This document shows, piece by piece, positions 35,501-47,339 of a stretch of 64,000 nucleotides of DNA. Position numbers and translations under genes: made by a program. Numbering within the stretch: the first letter of the stretch is position 1; the number at the start of each line of letters is the position of its first letter. The stretch lies in assembly GCA_947034895.1 (NCBI GenBank), contig OX344763.1, forward strand, positions 36,207,025-36,271,024, in the 5' to 3' direction. Under the pieces are notes generated by a model that saw nothing but the letters and a program-made list of their open reading frames with translations, was not told the DNA's origin and ran no database searches. This DNA comes from Rhytidiadelphus loreus (taxonomy: Eukaryota > Streptophyta > Bryopsida > Hypnales > Hylocomiaceae).

Positions 35501-36915
35501 CAACCTCGTAGCCAATTTGGAACGCTCCTGCATGACCGACTTTTGCCTGTTATAAAAATTCTTCATTGGCCCTGCACGTGTTCCCATTTCTTCACAAGCA
35601 TCAAAAATCATCACATTATGAGCTCCCGGTAGAAACTGGGTGATGCACATTAACTCCAATGTTCGCATCCATCTTGTTGAATGGTAATGCAACTTGGAAA
35701 AAATCTCAACATCGGTGCTCAGTCTTGTTCCCACCCGATAATCCACCACAAATTGGTAGTTATCACACAAGTATGCCAAGATCCCTACAAAAACACTCGC
35801 CCTAAAGTAGACTAGATCTCTATGATACTTATGCTTCGATGCAAATTGGGAATACGCATCTACACACTCTTGGACAGTATCAAATCTGCCAAGTATCTTC
35901 GGCTAGTTATACCACCTTGAATCCAATTTGGCTTTAGTCGACCACAGATATCGGTGTGAACATGGACAAAACCGTGGATCTGATGACACCGCAATTGGAG
36001 GTTTTAGAGTCCGAGTGGCCTTCTCCGTAAAGTCCATTACATCCATCGCTATAATTAGGGGTCTTCTGACATCAGCATGATCCTTAACCATCCATAACAA
36101 AGCTTCCCAACTCGGAAACGGTTGATCCTCAATCTCATCAAATAGCCTATCATAATTTCCCAAATATTGATCATCCCAACTTGAGGAAATAGGAACAGAT
36201 GGTATTGACCATGTAACCAACTTTGACATAAAACCCGACGGCATGGAACTCTCCTCTCCTATTTGTGGCTGCCTCAAGAACAACTTTGTAGAAAAATCCC
36301 AAATTAGAATATTTTGTAGCACCTTTACCTTAATCTTCACAGCCAATCGGGCTTTGGCCATTTCGAACTTGTTCACGTAAGCAGCGGGATGCACATCCAG
36401 GACTTGACCTCTAATAGCTCGTTCTTACACATTGCGGACCATTTCAAATAACCAATCTTGATTCTGGAATTTTTTCTCCAAATGGTATAAAGTCGCCATC
36501 CAAGTATTTTGGGAGACTGATCCTTTCATCTTAGAAGATGAGGCCATCGCTCCCACCGCCTCGGACACACCTTCTGTTAGTTTCTTCCCAACTTGGAGAC
36601 GTTGCTTCCCTGTGTAAGACATTGCGACCTTGCGCCTACGACATAAAACCGACTCCAACTCGGAATAAAATAAAAAAACTCGAGCTCCATAATCCCCGAT
36701 TAAGGTGAAGGCTAAGGTATTGTCCTCCAGTAACACATCTCCCCTTCCCACCATTTCTGCAAAGAGATTTTCACTCTTAAGTTGAATTGCTCTCGTCCAA
36801 ATTGCCTTGAATTTTGATTTAGAAATGTATTCTCTAAAGGAAAGGCATGTATACAGGAAAAAGATCTCTCTCTCCCATGCATACGCAAACTCCAAACTGT
36901 CTGTAGGTGGAATCA
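32538..36915. repeat. 4.4-kb tract studded with palindromic CCAANTTGG motif
   Basis: The 9-mer CCAAATTGG/CCAATTTGG/CCAACTTGG, or a one- to two-base variant, recurs roughly every 30-90 bases from 32538 to 36915. It continues through the pseudogene at 35429-36916. It is absent inside the inserted MITE 33556-34478. Exact copies include those near 32820, 32898, 33011, 33075, 33113, 33433, 34890, 35170, 35290 and 35513. I take the tract to be one ancient element with a reiterated protein-binding site; its ends are not defined. Confidence 0.55.
33556..34478. mobile_element. piggyBac-like MITE with TTAA target duplication
   Basis: Termini CCCCTAAAGGACCA and TGGTCCTTTAGGGG are perfect inverted repeats. 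They are flanked by TTAA at 33552-33555 and 34479-34482, the piggyBac target. The element is 923 bp with no coding sequence. A second, partial copy lies at 61054-61282. The insertion interrupts the CCAANTTGG tract cleanly. Confidence 0.88.
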
Positions 36916-36916
36916 A
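35429..36916 (-). pseudogene. Unidentified ~496-codon protein with two in-frame stops
   Basis: A single minus-strand frame runs from ATG 36916 to the stop at 35429, broken only by a TAA near 36422 and a TAG near 35903. The three parts read as one globular protein: FAYAWEREIFFLYTCLSFRE, VCRRRK-like basic stretch, PSWEALLWMVKDHADVRRPL, FCPCSHRYLWSTKAKLDSRW, AYLCDNYQFVVDYRVGT. I recognise no family. Length and setting would suit a gag-like or other structural transposon protein, which is speculation. The upstream side is cut off at 36917 by CACTA-derived DNA, so any promoter is gone. CCAANTTGG motifs occur within the coding part. Confidence 0.6.
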
Positions 36917-37494
36917 TTCGGAAAGTCATCATGTAGTTACAAATGACCCCTTTTTTTAATCCTTTTCTGAAATCTAGGATTATATTTTGAAATCTAGAAA
37001 ATGTGAATATTATTTTTTGAAATCTAGGATTATATTATGAAATCTAGGAAATGTGAATATTTTTCTTCTGAAATCTAAGATTGTATTCTAAAATCTATGA
37101 AATGTGAATATTATTTTTTAATATCTAAAAGATTTGAAGATTATTTTCAAGTTGTGGTGAAATGTGCAAAATGAGTACACCATATATCATACACCACATA
37201 CATGATTCATACATCATACACCATATACATGATTCATACATCATATACCATATACAAATACATGATACACAATACACTATATTTTGCATATGTGTCAAAT
37301 GGATTTTCAAGCCATTTAGTATGTGAATACAAAAAGTTCAAATAACAAACCTTTAATACAAGTGGGTGATAGAAGGCAAGACAAACCATGTAGAATTTGT
37401 AAAATTTTGATGCAATAGTAGAGTAGTGATGTGCAAGTCATTACGTAGTCGTGTTAGAGTAAATCGCAATCAAAATAGTAGAGTAATGATATGG
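36917..37494. mobile_element. CACTA-derived fragment with ~50-bp tandem repeats
   Basis: The segment is closely similar to 59772-60680 inside the CACTA at 59504-62220, including the GAAATCTAGGATTATATT tandem (three to four units here) and the CATACATCATACACCATATAC stretch. It is broken at 37494 by the LTR-like element. Neither CACTA terminus is present. Confidence 0.75.
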
Positions 37495-38400
37495 TGTCGG
37501 GTTGAGAGGAGCGCGCTTAGAGAACACACGGGGTGTTTGGTTGCAAGTTGTGAGTATAGATGAAAGGCAAGTAACAAAACTCGAATCTTCACTTAATCTT
37601 CTTTTCAATCTTCGCTTGATCTTCACTTCAATCTTTCGTTGACCTATCCTATGGTGGTTCTGTAGGGCCAAGGATAAAGGTGTGATAAGAAACAAGGCCT
37701 CGGACGGGTAAAACGGAACGGGTAAAACGGGACGGCCAAACCGGCAAACCACGAGCTAACCGTCCGAAAAATTGGCTCTTAAATTTCAAATCCACGGTGA
37801 CCACGAAGCGCCTTTCACTAGTGGGAACAACAAATAAGATTGACCATGTGGGCCATTAACCCCACTTCGTCGCCACAAATACAAAATTGAATGCTTACTG
37901 GATAATCAAAGCTCTTCAAGAGGTTTACAATGCTCGCAACAGGTTTACAATGCAGAAATTGAATTGCAACTAGCCTCCAAAACCGGCTGGGAATAACAGA
38001 AATGAAAATTAACTACAAGTCACAACACACTAGAGACCCTCAAAGCTTTTCAAATCTTCATCTTCAAGTCTTAAAGCCTTCACATCTTCAAAAATCTCTT
38101 CAAAACTCTAAAGGAACTCCAACTTCACCCTCAAACTACCTAAACTCCACTCAAAAAAAGAAGGCCGTAGACCTTCCTATGCTTCCACACTCATAACTTT
38201 TGCATTTCTTTTTCAAATTAAAATATTGATAGCTTTTCTGAGAGCTAACAAAATTTCTTATCACTCCTGCAACTTTCAAGTAATTCCAAAACTTCGGGAT
38301 AAATGGAATCCTTCTTAGTCCACACCTTTCTTTCTTTCTTGTTGCTGTCTGTTGTGGTCCTCTCCGTCGCCGCACCCACGTCCGTTCCCGTTCCCGTACT
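37495..38400 (-). mobile_element. LTR-like element (copy 3), truncated, inverted
   Basis: Reading the minus strand, this ends CCCGACA at 37495 like the other two copies. It contains the conserved tail with the GGGCCATTAACC-region counterpart of the 14200-14585 segment. It is inserted into the CACTA fragment, where CCAT borders it. The part that would carry the 145-residue ORF is missing. The inner border near 38400 is uncertain, where it meets a Myb-containing pseudogene. Confidence 0.65.
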
Positions 38401-38427
38401 ACAATCCTCGCGCTGTGCATTCATTAT

Positions 38428-40409
38428 TACTCACCCCACTGGCGTTCACTAGCGTTCACTGGTACTCGCCCACGTTTCTTTTTCAAATTTCTTCATTTAT
38501 CTTTTAAACTATTTAGATCTCTATTATTGTCAAAGATCTCTGGATTTTCACGTAAAATCCTAGTCCACTGTTTCCCATATTTTTCAACACCCTTTTTAAG
38601 GGTTTCCACCTCAAGAACAGTCCACTTTACATAATCTTTTTTTTTCTTTAGTGCTTTTAGAAGCCTTTTCTATAATTTTTTTTTCACTCCTAGATGAAGA
38701 GAATTCTTTGAAAGTGAAACGCCATCTACCAATGAATTTTTGTTATTAGTCAGTACTGTTCTAAAAAAATTTCGAGTACACTTAAAATTAAAGTTATTAG
38801 AACTCTCAAAACTCTCAATATTTCATAGATCTCCTCCTCCTTGACTGCTCTCCACACCACGTAACTTCTCCACACTTAATGGAGTGTCCTTTTCAAGTAA
38901 TAAGTCACTAAAAGAACTTTGCAATTCAGCCTACAATAACCCACAATAATAAAATATTAACATTTTAAAAAGATAATTAAACTTTATATACATAGTTAAT
39001 GTATGTGATAATACTTACATCATCAATCACAAATTCTTCTGTTCACTTGCAACTTACCACATTCTCACTTTCTTGAAGATTATACACTTCTTCTAAGTCT
39101 TCATCTCCTACATCAGCTTCCTCTAAAACCACTTTTTATGAGGTTGTCTTTTATTGCAAGATAGGAGGAAGAGTAGTGATCAAATCTATCTGACATACTT
39201 GAATGCAGCCATACTTGAATACAACCAAACGATGATGCCAAAACCATAATCCTCCGAATCGTTATGAGATAAATACCTATAATCTTGTGTGATGGCAAAG
39301 GAAGTGAATAGAGTACACTCGAAATGACCTTCCATAGTACCAAAGCCTTCATTCATTAAGACTTTCTCAAAGTTTGTCATGACTTCGGGAAATGCAACTT
39401 CAAAATACAAAGTCTTCTTCTTAACGAATTTCTCAGACAACGCATACAACTCGAGATATGGTTGTACAAACCTGCACTTCAAAATGCATATAAAATCTAC
39501 ATGAGACCTCCGCATTATGTATTAGTATTACAAATACGTTTAAAATTAAATTAATGTTGACACCATAAAATAAAATGTATTGAAAAAAAATGCCAATCTT
39601 ACCATTCTAATTGACAATGTTCGTACATGCCATACATATTAACCATCTTCGTTCTAGAAATTGTTTTCCCCCGTTTAATTGGCTTTCCCAATTGCTTTAG
39701 AATAGAAATCATGCCATATAGTTCTCTGATGTCATTTTAAGGGATCACGTCCTTTCTAAGAATTCCAATGCAGTTTTTAGACAATGTTAAACTCTCTTGA
39801 ATGGAGATTGAACCATTCAACTGTACGAAATTCACTTTATCTTTGTAAAAATCATAGGTATTTTCAAAAAACTTTTTTTTCCTATAGACCCATCAATATA
39901 AATTATTTATTGTCATTCTAGAAATATTAAATAATATTTAGTAACCCCAACAATACGAACAGAAAAGAAATGAATACAATGTATTTTCTCATTAAAGAAA
40001 AAGGCCTATTTTTACATAACTTTTGTAGAATAAAAAAAAAATGAATACTAAAATTGAAGTGATGCTTGAATTGCAGACCTTAGTAACCTCAACAATTGAA
40101 TGCTCCCGAGTTGGTGCAGGTAGTGCATGCATTGCTTTGCAATGTTACTCCATTTTGTTGAAGTTTAGTTCCATCTTCAAATTACAAAGTATCCACATGT
40201 ATTTAACATCGCCTTTGTGAACAAGTACAATGCCCCAAGCTTCTAAAATTCTCTTCTTTTCTATTAGATCATGTAGTTTCGTATGGTTTTTCTCTACTTT
40301 GTGCCTTGCAATATTTGTTTTCTCATATGAAAATGAACCGCATCGACATATATTGCATTGAATTGAAGGAATAACTTTTGTTTCATTTCTCTTTACTACA
40401 GCGTCTCCT
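38428..40409 (-). pseudogene. C2H2 finger / Myb-SANT pseudogene, unidentified
   Basis: Exon-like blocks on the minus strand, 40409-40141, 39905-39602, 39474-39000 and 38930-38428, are separated by introns with plausible GT/AG edges. The first has a zinc finger CNICRCGSFS...HKVEKNH (C2H2/BED-like). The third has YLELYALSEKFVKKK and YFEVAFPEVM, which I do not recognise, and HNDSEDYGFG. The last has a Myb/SANT repeat, WTVLEVETLKKGVEKYG...WTRIL, then KDK*RNL, where a TGA replaces the Trp of the KDKWRNL motif of telobox-type Myb proteins. Other stops are present. A zinc finger plus Myb suggests DNA binding, either in a host factor or in a transposon. Confidence 0.5.
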
Positions 40410-40884
40410 ATAAAAATATTAATATCAAGTCAAAAACAATAACAACAGTATCCAAAAAAAATTGAACGCACTTAATGAATAGTCTTCATGTCAATTTGCA
40501 TATATAATTTTTATTATAGTCCCAATGATGTGGTTCATTTTCAATTGAACAACAATATTAAAAAAAAAATACTCACTCTAACTAAAACAACAATTGTACA
40601 ACTAAACCTAAATATACTTCTATCATTTTTTTTTCCATGATATGGTGATGAAAAATATAATGAATTCAACTATAATTGCATCTATACAACCAAACTTAAA
40701 TCTACTCTTCTGAGATGACCCTCCATGACATGGTTGACCTCAAAGACAAAAACGATGCAATGGAAGAAATATTCCTATCAAATTATAACAGTACCTACAC
40801 AACCAAACCTATATATTTTTTAATTTCAGTGGCTATTTGCAACACCTAATATATTATTCATTTTTAATGTGTTCTTGATTGAAT

Positions 40885-41963
40885 ACTACCAAACAATGAA
40901 ATTTGGAATTACACTTTTGGTAAAAGACCTTGTCAAGGGAGTCAAATCGGCATTTGTTTTTCATCAAACACATTCTATAAAAAAGGTCAAAGTCAACCTT
41001 CAATAAGATAACACACTCATCAACTATACTACAGAGGATACAATGCTCATGAATGAACAAGTACCTTGGCGTGGGCCTCGAGAGAAAGACGCAAGGTTTT
41101 TCTAATTCTTCATAGAAGAGACAATCCACTACTAGAAAATTCAATTTTTTTGTTAATTTGAACGTGTTGATTTGGACAGAAATCAACAGTTTTTTATTCA
41201 AATCAACAGATTACTGTTGATTTTTGCCCAAATCAACATGTCTAAATCAACAAAAATATTGAATTTTTTAGAAGTGACCATTGAAGGAGATGTAGTTATA
41301 AACTGCACATCAGTTATTGGTTATTTTAAAATCTCATTATTTTAAATTAATTTTGTATTCTACATATAAATCATTCAATAAATCAATTGTATGTTGTTTA
41401 TAATAGGTGCATCAATTACGGCTTGCCGTAGTACGGGGTGGCACATTGTACCATTGGAGGAGGACAAGGACATTTTCAATGCCATTCTCTTGCTCATGCA
41501 AAACAGCACTTCGGCCGTGGTGATTACAAAATTAGCAATGGAGGTTGCATCATTTCAAGATCTAGATGCCATAGACATCGTAGTTCACAAATTTGCTTGG
41601 AAAACAAAATCTTGTAAGTAAGTTTTCAAACATTTCAATTCTATATACGTATGAAATTATATATGTTTCATAATTTTAATATACTTTATGTGTTTGTATA
41701 GCCGTCAGAGTTTGATGTTAACAGATGGAACTCGGCAAAAACGAAGGCTTCATTTGAGTCCAGACAAGTCTTTTGATTTGTCAATTTATGCAGAGTAATT
41801 GGCATTGGCTTTTGTGGAGTTTGGTTCCTCTAAGCCAAAGAAGCGTAGACCTAATTATGCTTTGAATGTTTTAGAGTTTGTAGATGTTAGTATATCTGAG
41901 GGTAGAGAGACTTCCGAAACCTCTATTAATGAGGATTTTGCGACCGAGTCTACTGCTACCTAG
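40885..41963 (+). pseudogene. Second copy of the ParB-methyltransferase gene, C-terminal part only
   Basis: From 40885 the sequence matches the exon at 28002: FGITLLVKDL, then a match to the motif WRGPREKDA near 41071-41097. A 150-bp MITE interrupts it at 41127-41276. The next exon (41404-41622) keeps ASITACRSTGWHIVPLEEDKDIF, the methyltransferase motif I and following acidic strand. The last exon (41702-41963) ends at TAG 41961. The exon borders match those of the first copy. In-frame stops are present. ParB and motif IV parts are absent, so the copy is 5'-truncated. It diverges moderately from copy 1. Confidence 0.72.
41127..41276. mobile_element. Short CACTA-type MITE
   Basis: The 150-bp element begins CACTACTAGAAAATTCAAT and ends ATTGAATTTTTTAGAAGTG, inverted repeats with about two mismatches. 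The interior is TTGTTGATTTGG-type repeats as in the larger CACTA elements. The flanks ATC and ACC do not match perfectly. It splits the second methyltransferase copy between two exons. Confidence 0.72.
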
Positions 41964-42336
41964 ATTCACGAGATTGACATATCTCGTGAGTTATTGTATT
42001 TAATATTGATTTTCATTATGAGTGGATTTCAAGGTTCTCTATCTGGACATAACGTTGACTTCTTTCGTTCGTTTGTCCATCAGCGTCGATCCTAACACGT
42101 CAGTATTGCCGTCAGTCAAATTTATTTTTTCTGGTGGCCAGTTCGTCACCTTGGACTCTTGGAGCAAACCAATCATCTAATTTTTTATTTTTTATTTTTT
42201 TTTGTGGACAGTCTATCCGTCAACTATTGAGGTCGACAGCCCGACCATCCAATTGACAACCTGACGTTTAAGTCGACAGATGGACCATCCAGGAAAAAAA
42301 AACTTTACATGTTTCATTTAGTCATGGTTGCCGGTG
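41964..42336. other. Unassigned DNA after methyltransferase copy 2
   Basis: About 80 bases continue to resemble the sequence after copy 1. Then comes a less AT-rich stretch (42050-42290) with repeated GTC.GT/GTCGAC-type words. No gene or element ends were found. Confidence 0.4.
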
Positions 42337-42509
42337 CGTTTTTTTTTGTTAATTTGAATATTGCACTATTCAAATCAACAAAATTTTGTAACCATCTTAT
42401 TAACATGTGTTGAAATCAACTAAAAATTGTAAAAAAATCCGATACAATACTTACTTTAGCAAAAATTTGTTGATGTTTTGTTGATTTAGTCACTATTTTA
42501 TTGTTAGTG
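42337..42509. mobile_element. Right-end remnant of a CACTA element
   Basis: This closely matches the last ~170 bases of the CACTA at 42748-44071, including TTGTTGATTTAGTCACT and a terminal TTGTTAGTG. No left end is present nearby. Confidence 0.6.
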
Positions 42510-42747
42510 CATTTAGAAAAAATGGTTTTATAATAAATTGAATTCGTTTGATAAATAACTATACAAATTCATTTTAAGCATATTCATATGGAACTGAATA
42601 TTAGGTCAAGTCAATTCTCATTATAGTACAATAATCTTCAAAATATCACAATCAAAATTCTTTAACATTATCCATTTGTAATGTTTTGATTAGATAAATA
42701 GAAAAATGAGCCTTGAAATGGATCAATATTAAAATTAAATTGGCAAA

Positions 42748-44071
42748 CACTAATAGAAAATTCAGTGACCAAATTAACAAAAATTCAACAAAAAATTGAC
42801 AAATTGACAAATAGTATGCCCATGTGTCTCATAAAATTTCAGTTCATTTGGCAAGGCCACCTAGGTCTTTACCAATGCATCACACATTCATTCACATGCA
42901 CATATAATAGTTATAATTGTATTTATCTAATTTTTATTAGTTTTTTTGTTTGCTTTGTGAATTCAGTACACTTTGGAAGACATTTATTCATAGTAAAACA
43001 ATTTTTTTCAAAAAACTTTAAACTAACAAAACTCGGTAAATTAAATTAAATTAAATTTCATCTTTAAAAATTCATTTGAGATTTCAACTCTCCAATCAAA
43101 AGTTATAGACATAATTCAGAAAGCAATTGAAATGTACAATTGTTTTTGGCATTTTCAAACATCTTTTTTGAGTTTTCTCCATAACTTTAGATTAAAAATT
43201 TCAAATGGTTTTATTGGAGATGAAAGGTAGCTTCATCTTACAACTTTTCTTCATTCAAAACTTTTTAAATAATGTTATTCTATTAAACCAAAACAGCCTT
43301 TAAAGTTTGTTGATTTTTAAAAACGTCAAATTGAGAATGATTTATTTTAGAAGAAAAATTTGATTGTATATACAAAATTCAACCATAGTCATTCATACAT
43401 TATTCTAATGTTGAAAATTTATTTGAAAGTTCTTTAAGTCAAAATGCTCAAAAGTCTACTATTTTTCATTTGGTTTTAAAAATCAACAAACTTCAAAGGC
43501 CGTTTTCGCATAGTAGAATAATATTTTTCAAAAAACTTCTCACTCAGTAAAAGTTATGAACAAAATTCAGTGAGGATGTTTAGAAATGTAAAAAAAATGT
43601 TCATTTCAAACCCTCTCTGAACTTTGTCCATAACTTTTAAATGGAGGGTAAATTTCAAACGGATTTTTGTAAATGAAAGTTAAATTGATTTACCAACTCT
43701 TCTTAGTTCAAAGTTTTAAGAAAAAAATTGTTTTACTATGTCTAAATGGCTCTTGAAGTCTGCTAATTTTAAAAAACACGAAATTATGAATAATTAAATT
43801 AAAGAAATAAAATTCCTTGTACATAGAAATTCAGCCTCGATGATTTAAACTTTTTTAAATTACGAAAACGCACTTCAAATTCTTGTAAGTCAAAATGAAC
43901 AAAAAAAATGTTGATTTGGGTGTTGCAATGACTAAATCAACAAAATTCTATGATTATTTTGTTAACTTGTGCCAAAATCAACTAAAAAATGTGAGAACAG
44001 ACGATATAGTATCCATTTTAATAGAATTTTGTTGATGTTTTGTTGATTTGGTCACTGTTTTTTTACTAGTG
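42748..44071. mobile_element. Non-autonomous CACTA with two palindromes
   Basis: Ends are CACTAATAGAAAATTCAGTG and CACTGTTTTTTTACTAGTG, flanked by AAA duplications (42745-42747 and 44072-44074). Inside are two hairpin units, about 42955-43325 and 43470-43780, built like those of the CACTA at 16550-18102 (pairs of TCAAAAGTTATGGAC and AAACGGATTTTTG). No coding sequence. Confidence 0.88.
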
Positions 44072-44759
44072 AAATAACAAATTTTTTGTTTGATAATGGC
44101 AAAACATGTGATTGTTTGCCTAATGCATCAAATAAAATAAAAATATTATAATGATTTAGACATGGATTATAAATTAATTGCACTATAAATATCACCATAT
44201 AGCCTTGAAAGTATAGGTTGTGATTTATAAAGAAGTTTCTATGAAGATGGTTTGGCAATTAATTTGCCTCGCACACATGTTTGGCATATGCTATTGAATT
44301 GGTAACTACTAGTTACAAATTGTATCTAGTAATATATAAGATATTTTTTTTCAACAAAGTAGAGCTTAAATAATCCAATCTTTCAAGCTAAAATGAAACT
44401 TTACTAACTTTACAAGATAAAACAAAGCTAAATACAACTAGTGCTTGCATCGTAATCCGATAAAAGTTACTTGTCACAACAAAGGCTATTTTCATTATTC
44501 TTTTGTTTTGTACAAAACCAGAGACTCTCACCAATTTAGAAATTTTCTTGAGAGATGAAAACCATTAATATGTACATTTTGATAGCTGATCAAGCTCTAA
44601 GGCTTAGAAAGAAAATACATAACACGCATGTAATGGTGGTACTTTTTGGCAATATCACCTTTACTTGTCCATCCAAGAAATAAAACACAATAGATTCAAC
44701 CATAGTTATCAAATTTTTGGTTTACTAAATTGAAAGATTATTTTAATTAATAATATTAT
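44072..44759. other. AT-rich DNA, no gene seen
   Basis: No open frame, repeat or transposon end recognised in this stretch. Confidence 0.45.
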
Positions 44760-45420
44760 CCTTTGAGATAATCTGATAATATATTATATAGCTACAGAGT
44801 CAAAGAGTGCATCACAAGACTCACCAAAGAGCGCATCACAAGACTCACCAAAGAGCGCATTACAAGACTCACCAAAGAATGCATCACAAGACTCACCAAA
44901 GAGCGCATCACAAGACTCACCTAAGAGTGCATCACAAGATTTACCAAAAAATGCATTACAAAATTCACCAATAAAAATATCTTCAACAACATGAATTTTG
45001 AAATCTTCAACTTTAAATGGATCTATAGCTTTTTGAATTTGAGCTTAGAGCTTCTTGTTTTTTTAGAACATCTTAACAAAATACTTTGATGTCTAGTAGC
45101 CATTTATGAAATGGTTCACTTTACAACATTTGTAATAAAAACGTAGCTCTGACGGATGCTTACTATGACTGTTATTAAAATAAATAGTATTTTTTTTTGT
45201 GTATATGGATTATCACGGCTGTAACTACCACAAAGTTTATATCCATTTTTTCTATATTTATGTGTCTAAGATTTAACATTAGAAAACTTAGCAACATGAG
45301 ACTCAAGAATTATAGTTCCAACTAGATAGGTCTTTGCATAACACAAAAAAACATTTGTTTGATTTTTCAACAATAAATAACAACGACATGAAATCTAAAT
45401 GGTGTTCAAATTTTATGATT
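44760..45420 (-). pseudogene. Decayed unidentified protein with GESCDALF repeats
   Basis: Minus-strand pieces read as protein: FLCYAKTYLVGTIILESHVAKF (about 45340-45270), KYRKNGYKLCGSYSRDNPY, YYKCCKVNHFINGY, then QIQKAIDPFKVEDFKIHVVE, which runs without a stop into seven GESCDALF repeats at 44983-44816. Several stops interrupt the upstream part. I recognise no family. The minus strand is preferred over the plus because the frame extends beyond the repeat on this side. Confidence 0.35.
44816..44983. repeat. 24-bp minisatellite, seven units, open on both strands
   Basis: Seven units of AGCGCATCACAAGACTCACC plus four bases. Each unit is a multiple of three, so it encodes SASQDSPK on the plus strand and GESCDALF on the minus strand. 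Substitutions between units increase toward the right end. Confidence 0.9.
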
Positions 45421-47339
45421 TTATATTGTTGTGCAAGTACAAAAGAGTTTGATGGAAATATTATGAGAATTTTTTCAATCATTTCTTCTTGAATAATAGT
45501 CTAACCACACACCCTCAATTATGTTATTATGTGATATAGTTTACTATTGATGGAAACGAGTATTAAAAAATTCAACACTTGTAAAGTTATAATTTGTAAA
45601 TGAGTCCAATCATGTAGGGCTTTAAAAGAAAAATGATTTTTTGGTAATCAAAGTAAGATTTGAGCTTATACCAAAGTTTATTTGAATTTTTAAGATTCAA
45701 ATACCTAAGCTATAAAGATGGAATAAGATGGTGACAGAGCAAAAATAAAGTTTTTAATGAAGTAGAGGTGGAAATGACTGTATTCGTATTCTAACTATAA
45801 TAAAAAGTAAGACAGTTTCATAATTTTTCTATAAATATATTTGTTTTCGTAATTTCTGCCTTTAATAAATAATTGTTGTCATGTATTTTTACTTGTGAAA
45901 AAAGAAGAGATTGAAGTCTCGATGACTCAATAGTAGTAGCAACCATTGAGATTATTGTACAAACTAGAAATAGCAATAGATGTCGAGGTACTCATGATAT
46001 AGTTTGGGAAAAAAATGACTTATAAGTAAAAATTTGAATTTGAAATGAAATAAAAGATTAAAAATAATAATAATAAAATAAAATAATAAATAATAAATAA
46101 TAAATAAATACATTAAATAAATAATAAATATAATAAATAATAAATAAAAATAAATAAAAAGATAAAAATGAAGGTGAAAATAAAGATTTAAAATATAAAA
46201 TTATAAATTAAAAGTCAAAGGTCAATTAGTAATAAATGAAAATAAAATAAAAAATAGTTGAAAATGGTGTATGTAGAGGGGTTGTGGAGAAGAAGCTTAG
46301 AAGTAAAGAAAGAGGTACTAAAAAAGATTGGAAACAACGTGAAGAGAGTTAAAAAGGTGAAGAGTTTCAAAAGATTTTTTTTTCAAATGGGGGTTTGAAA
46401 GGTAATATTTGAGCAAAGGTTGAAAGGCCGATGGAATCTGAAAAATAGTGAATAAAGAGCCAAAATTTGAATGAAAACAAAAGGAAGTTAATAAGAAGAT
46501 GTTTAAAAAAGTGGCTGTGAGGGCACTTATAGCAACTGTAGGTTTGCATATACAGGAAATGATGAGCCCTTTGAATGTAAGTTAACAAGCTTAGGTAAGT
46601 CTCCATTCAATGTTAACCAATTCAATTACGACAATTGCTAAAATACTTTGGTAAGAAATTTATCATTTAGTGCAATAACGACATGGTGACTTCATGTCAT
46701 CACCCTTACTAATACAATAAAGAAAGATTGAAAGTGCTGAAGAGTACTTAAGAGAGGCTCAACTTTCTGCTTCAATTTTTTGGTATGTATGTTTGTTTTT
46801 ATCATAATTTTTTTTACAAATGATAGTATATGTAATAGGAAATGTTTATTATTTTGTTATTTTTGAATTACATTTCATATTTAGTATGACATTTACAAGA
46901 TTCTTTTTATTTTAGAATATTAAATATCAAATTTTTGTACACAAATAATTTGAAAATTTTTAATAAGTGTACATGAAAATTTCTTAAGTGGTGCTCATGT
47001 GATTTTTTGCTATTATGACAATAAATAATGCTTTAAGTTATAAAAGACAAGTTAGGGAGGTTTCCAACTTTGGTGGTGGGACTTTTATAGGATTTCATTT
47101 TTTTCATTGTTATTGCTAAGTTCAAGGAAGAAATTGCATGGGCCCTACGTCTTCTGACTAAAGTCTAGACAATCAATAAATTATATTAAGAGGATAGTGT
47201 AGAAATCAAGTAATGAAATTCAAAAAAAATTTAAAAAAATTTATAGAATGAGTTTTTATGCATTTGAAAATTTGTCAAACATGTTGACTCTTTTTTTAAG
47301 AAGTAAATGTGTAAATAAAGTAAGGCTACAAATATATAA
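45421..47339. other. AT-rich DNA with a TAA-type microsatellite
   Basis: No gene recognised. At about 46050-46160 there is an (ATAATAAATA)n-type simple repeat. Minus-strand frames near 46370-46606 lack any domain. Confidence 0.5.
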
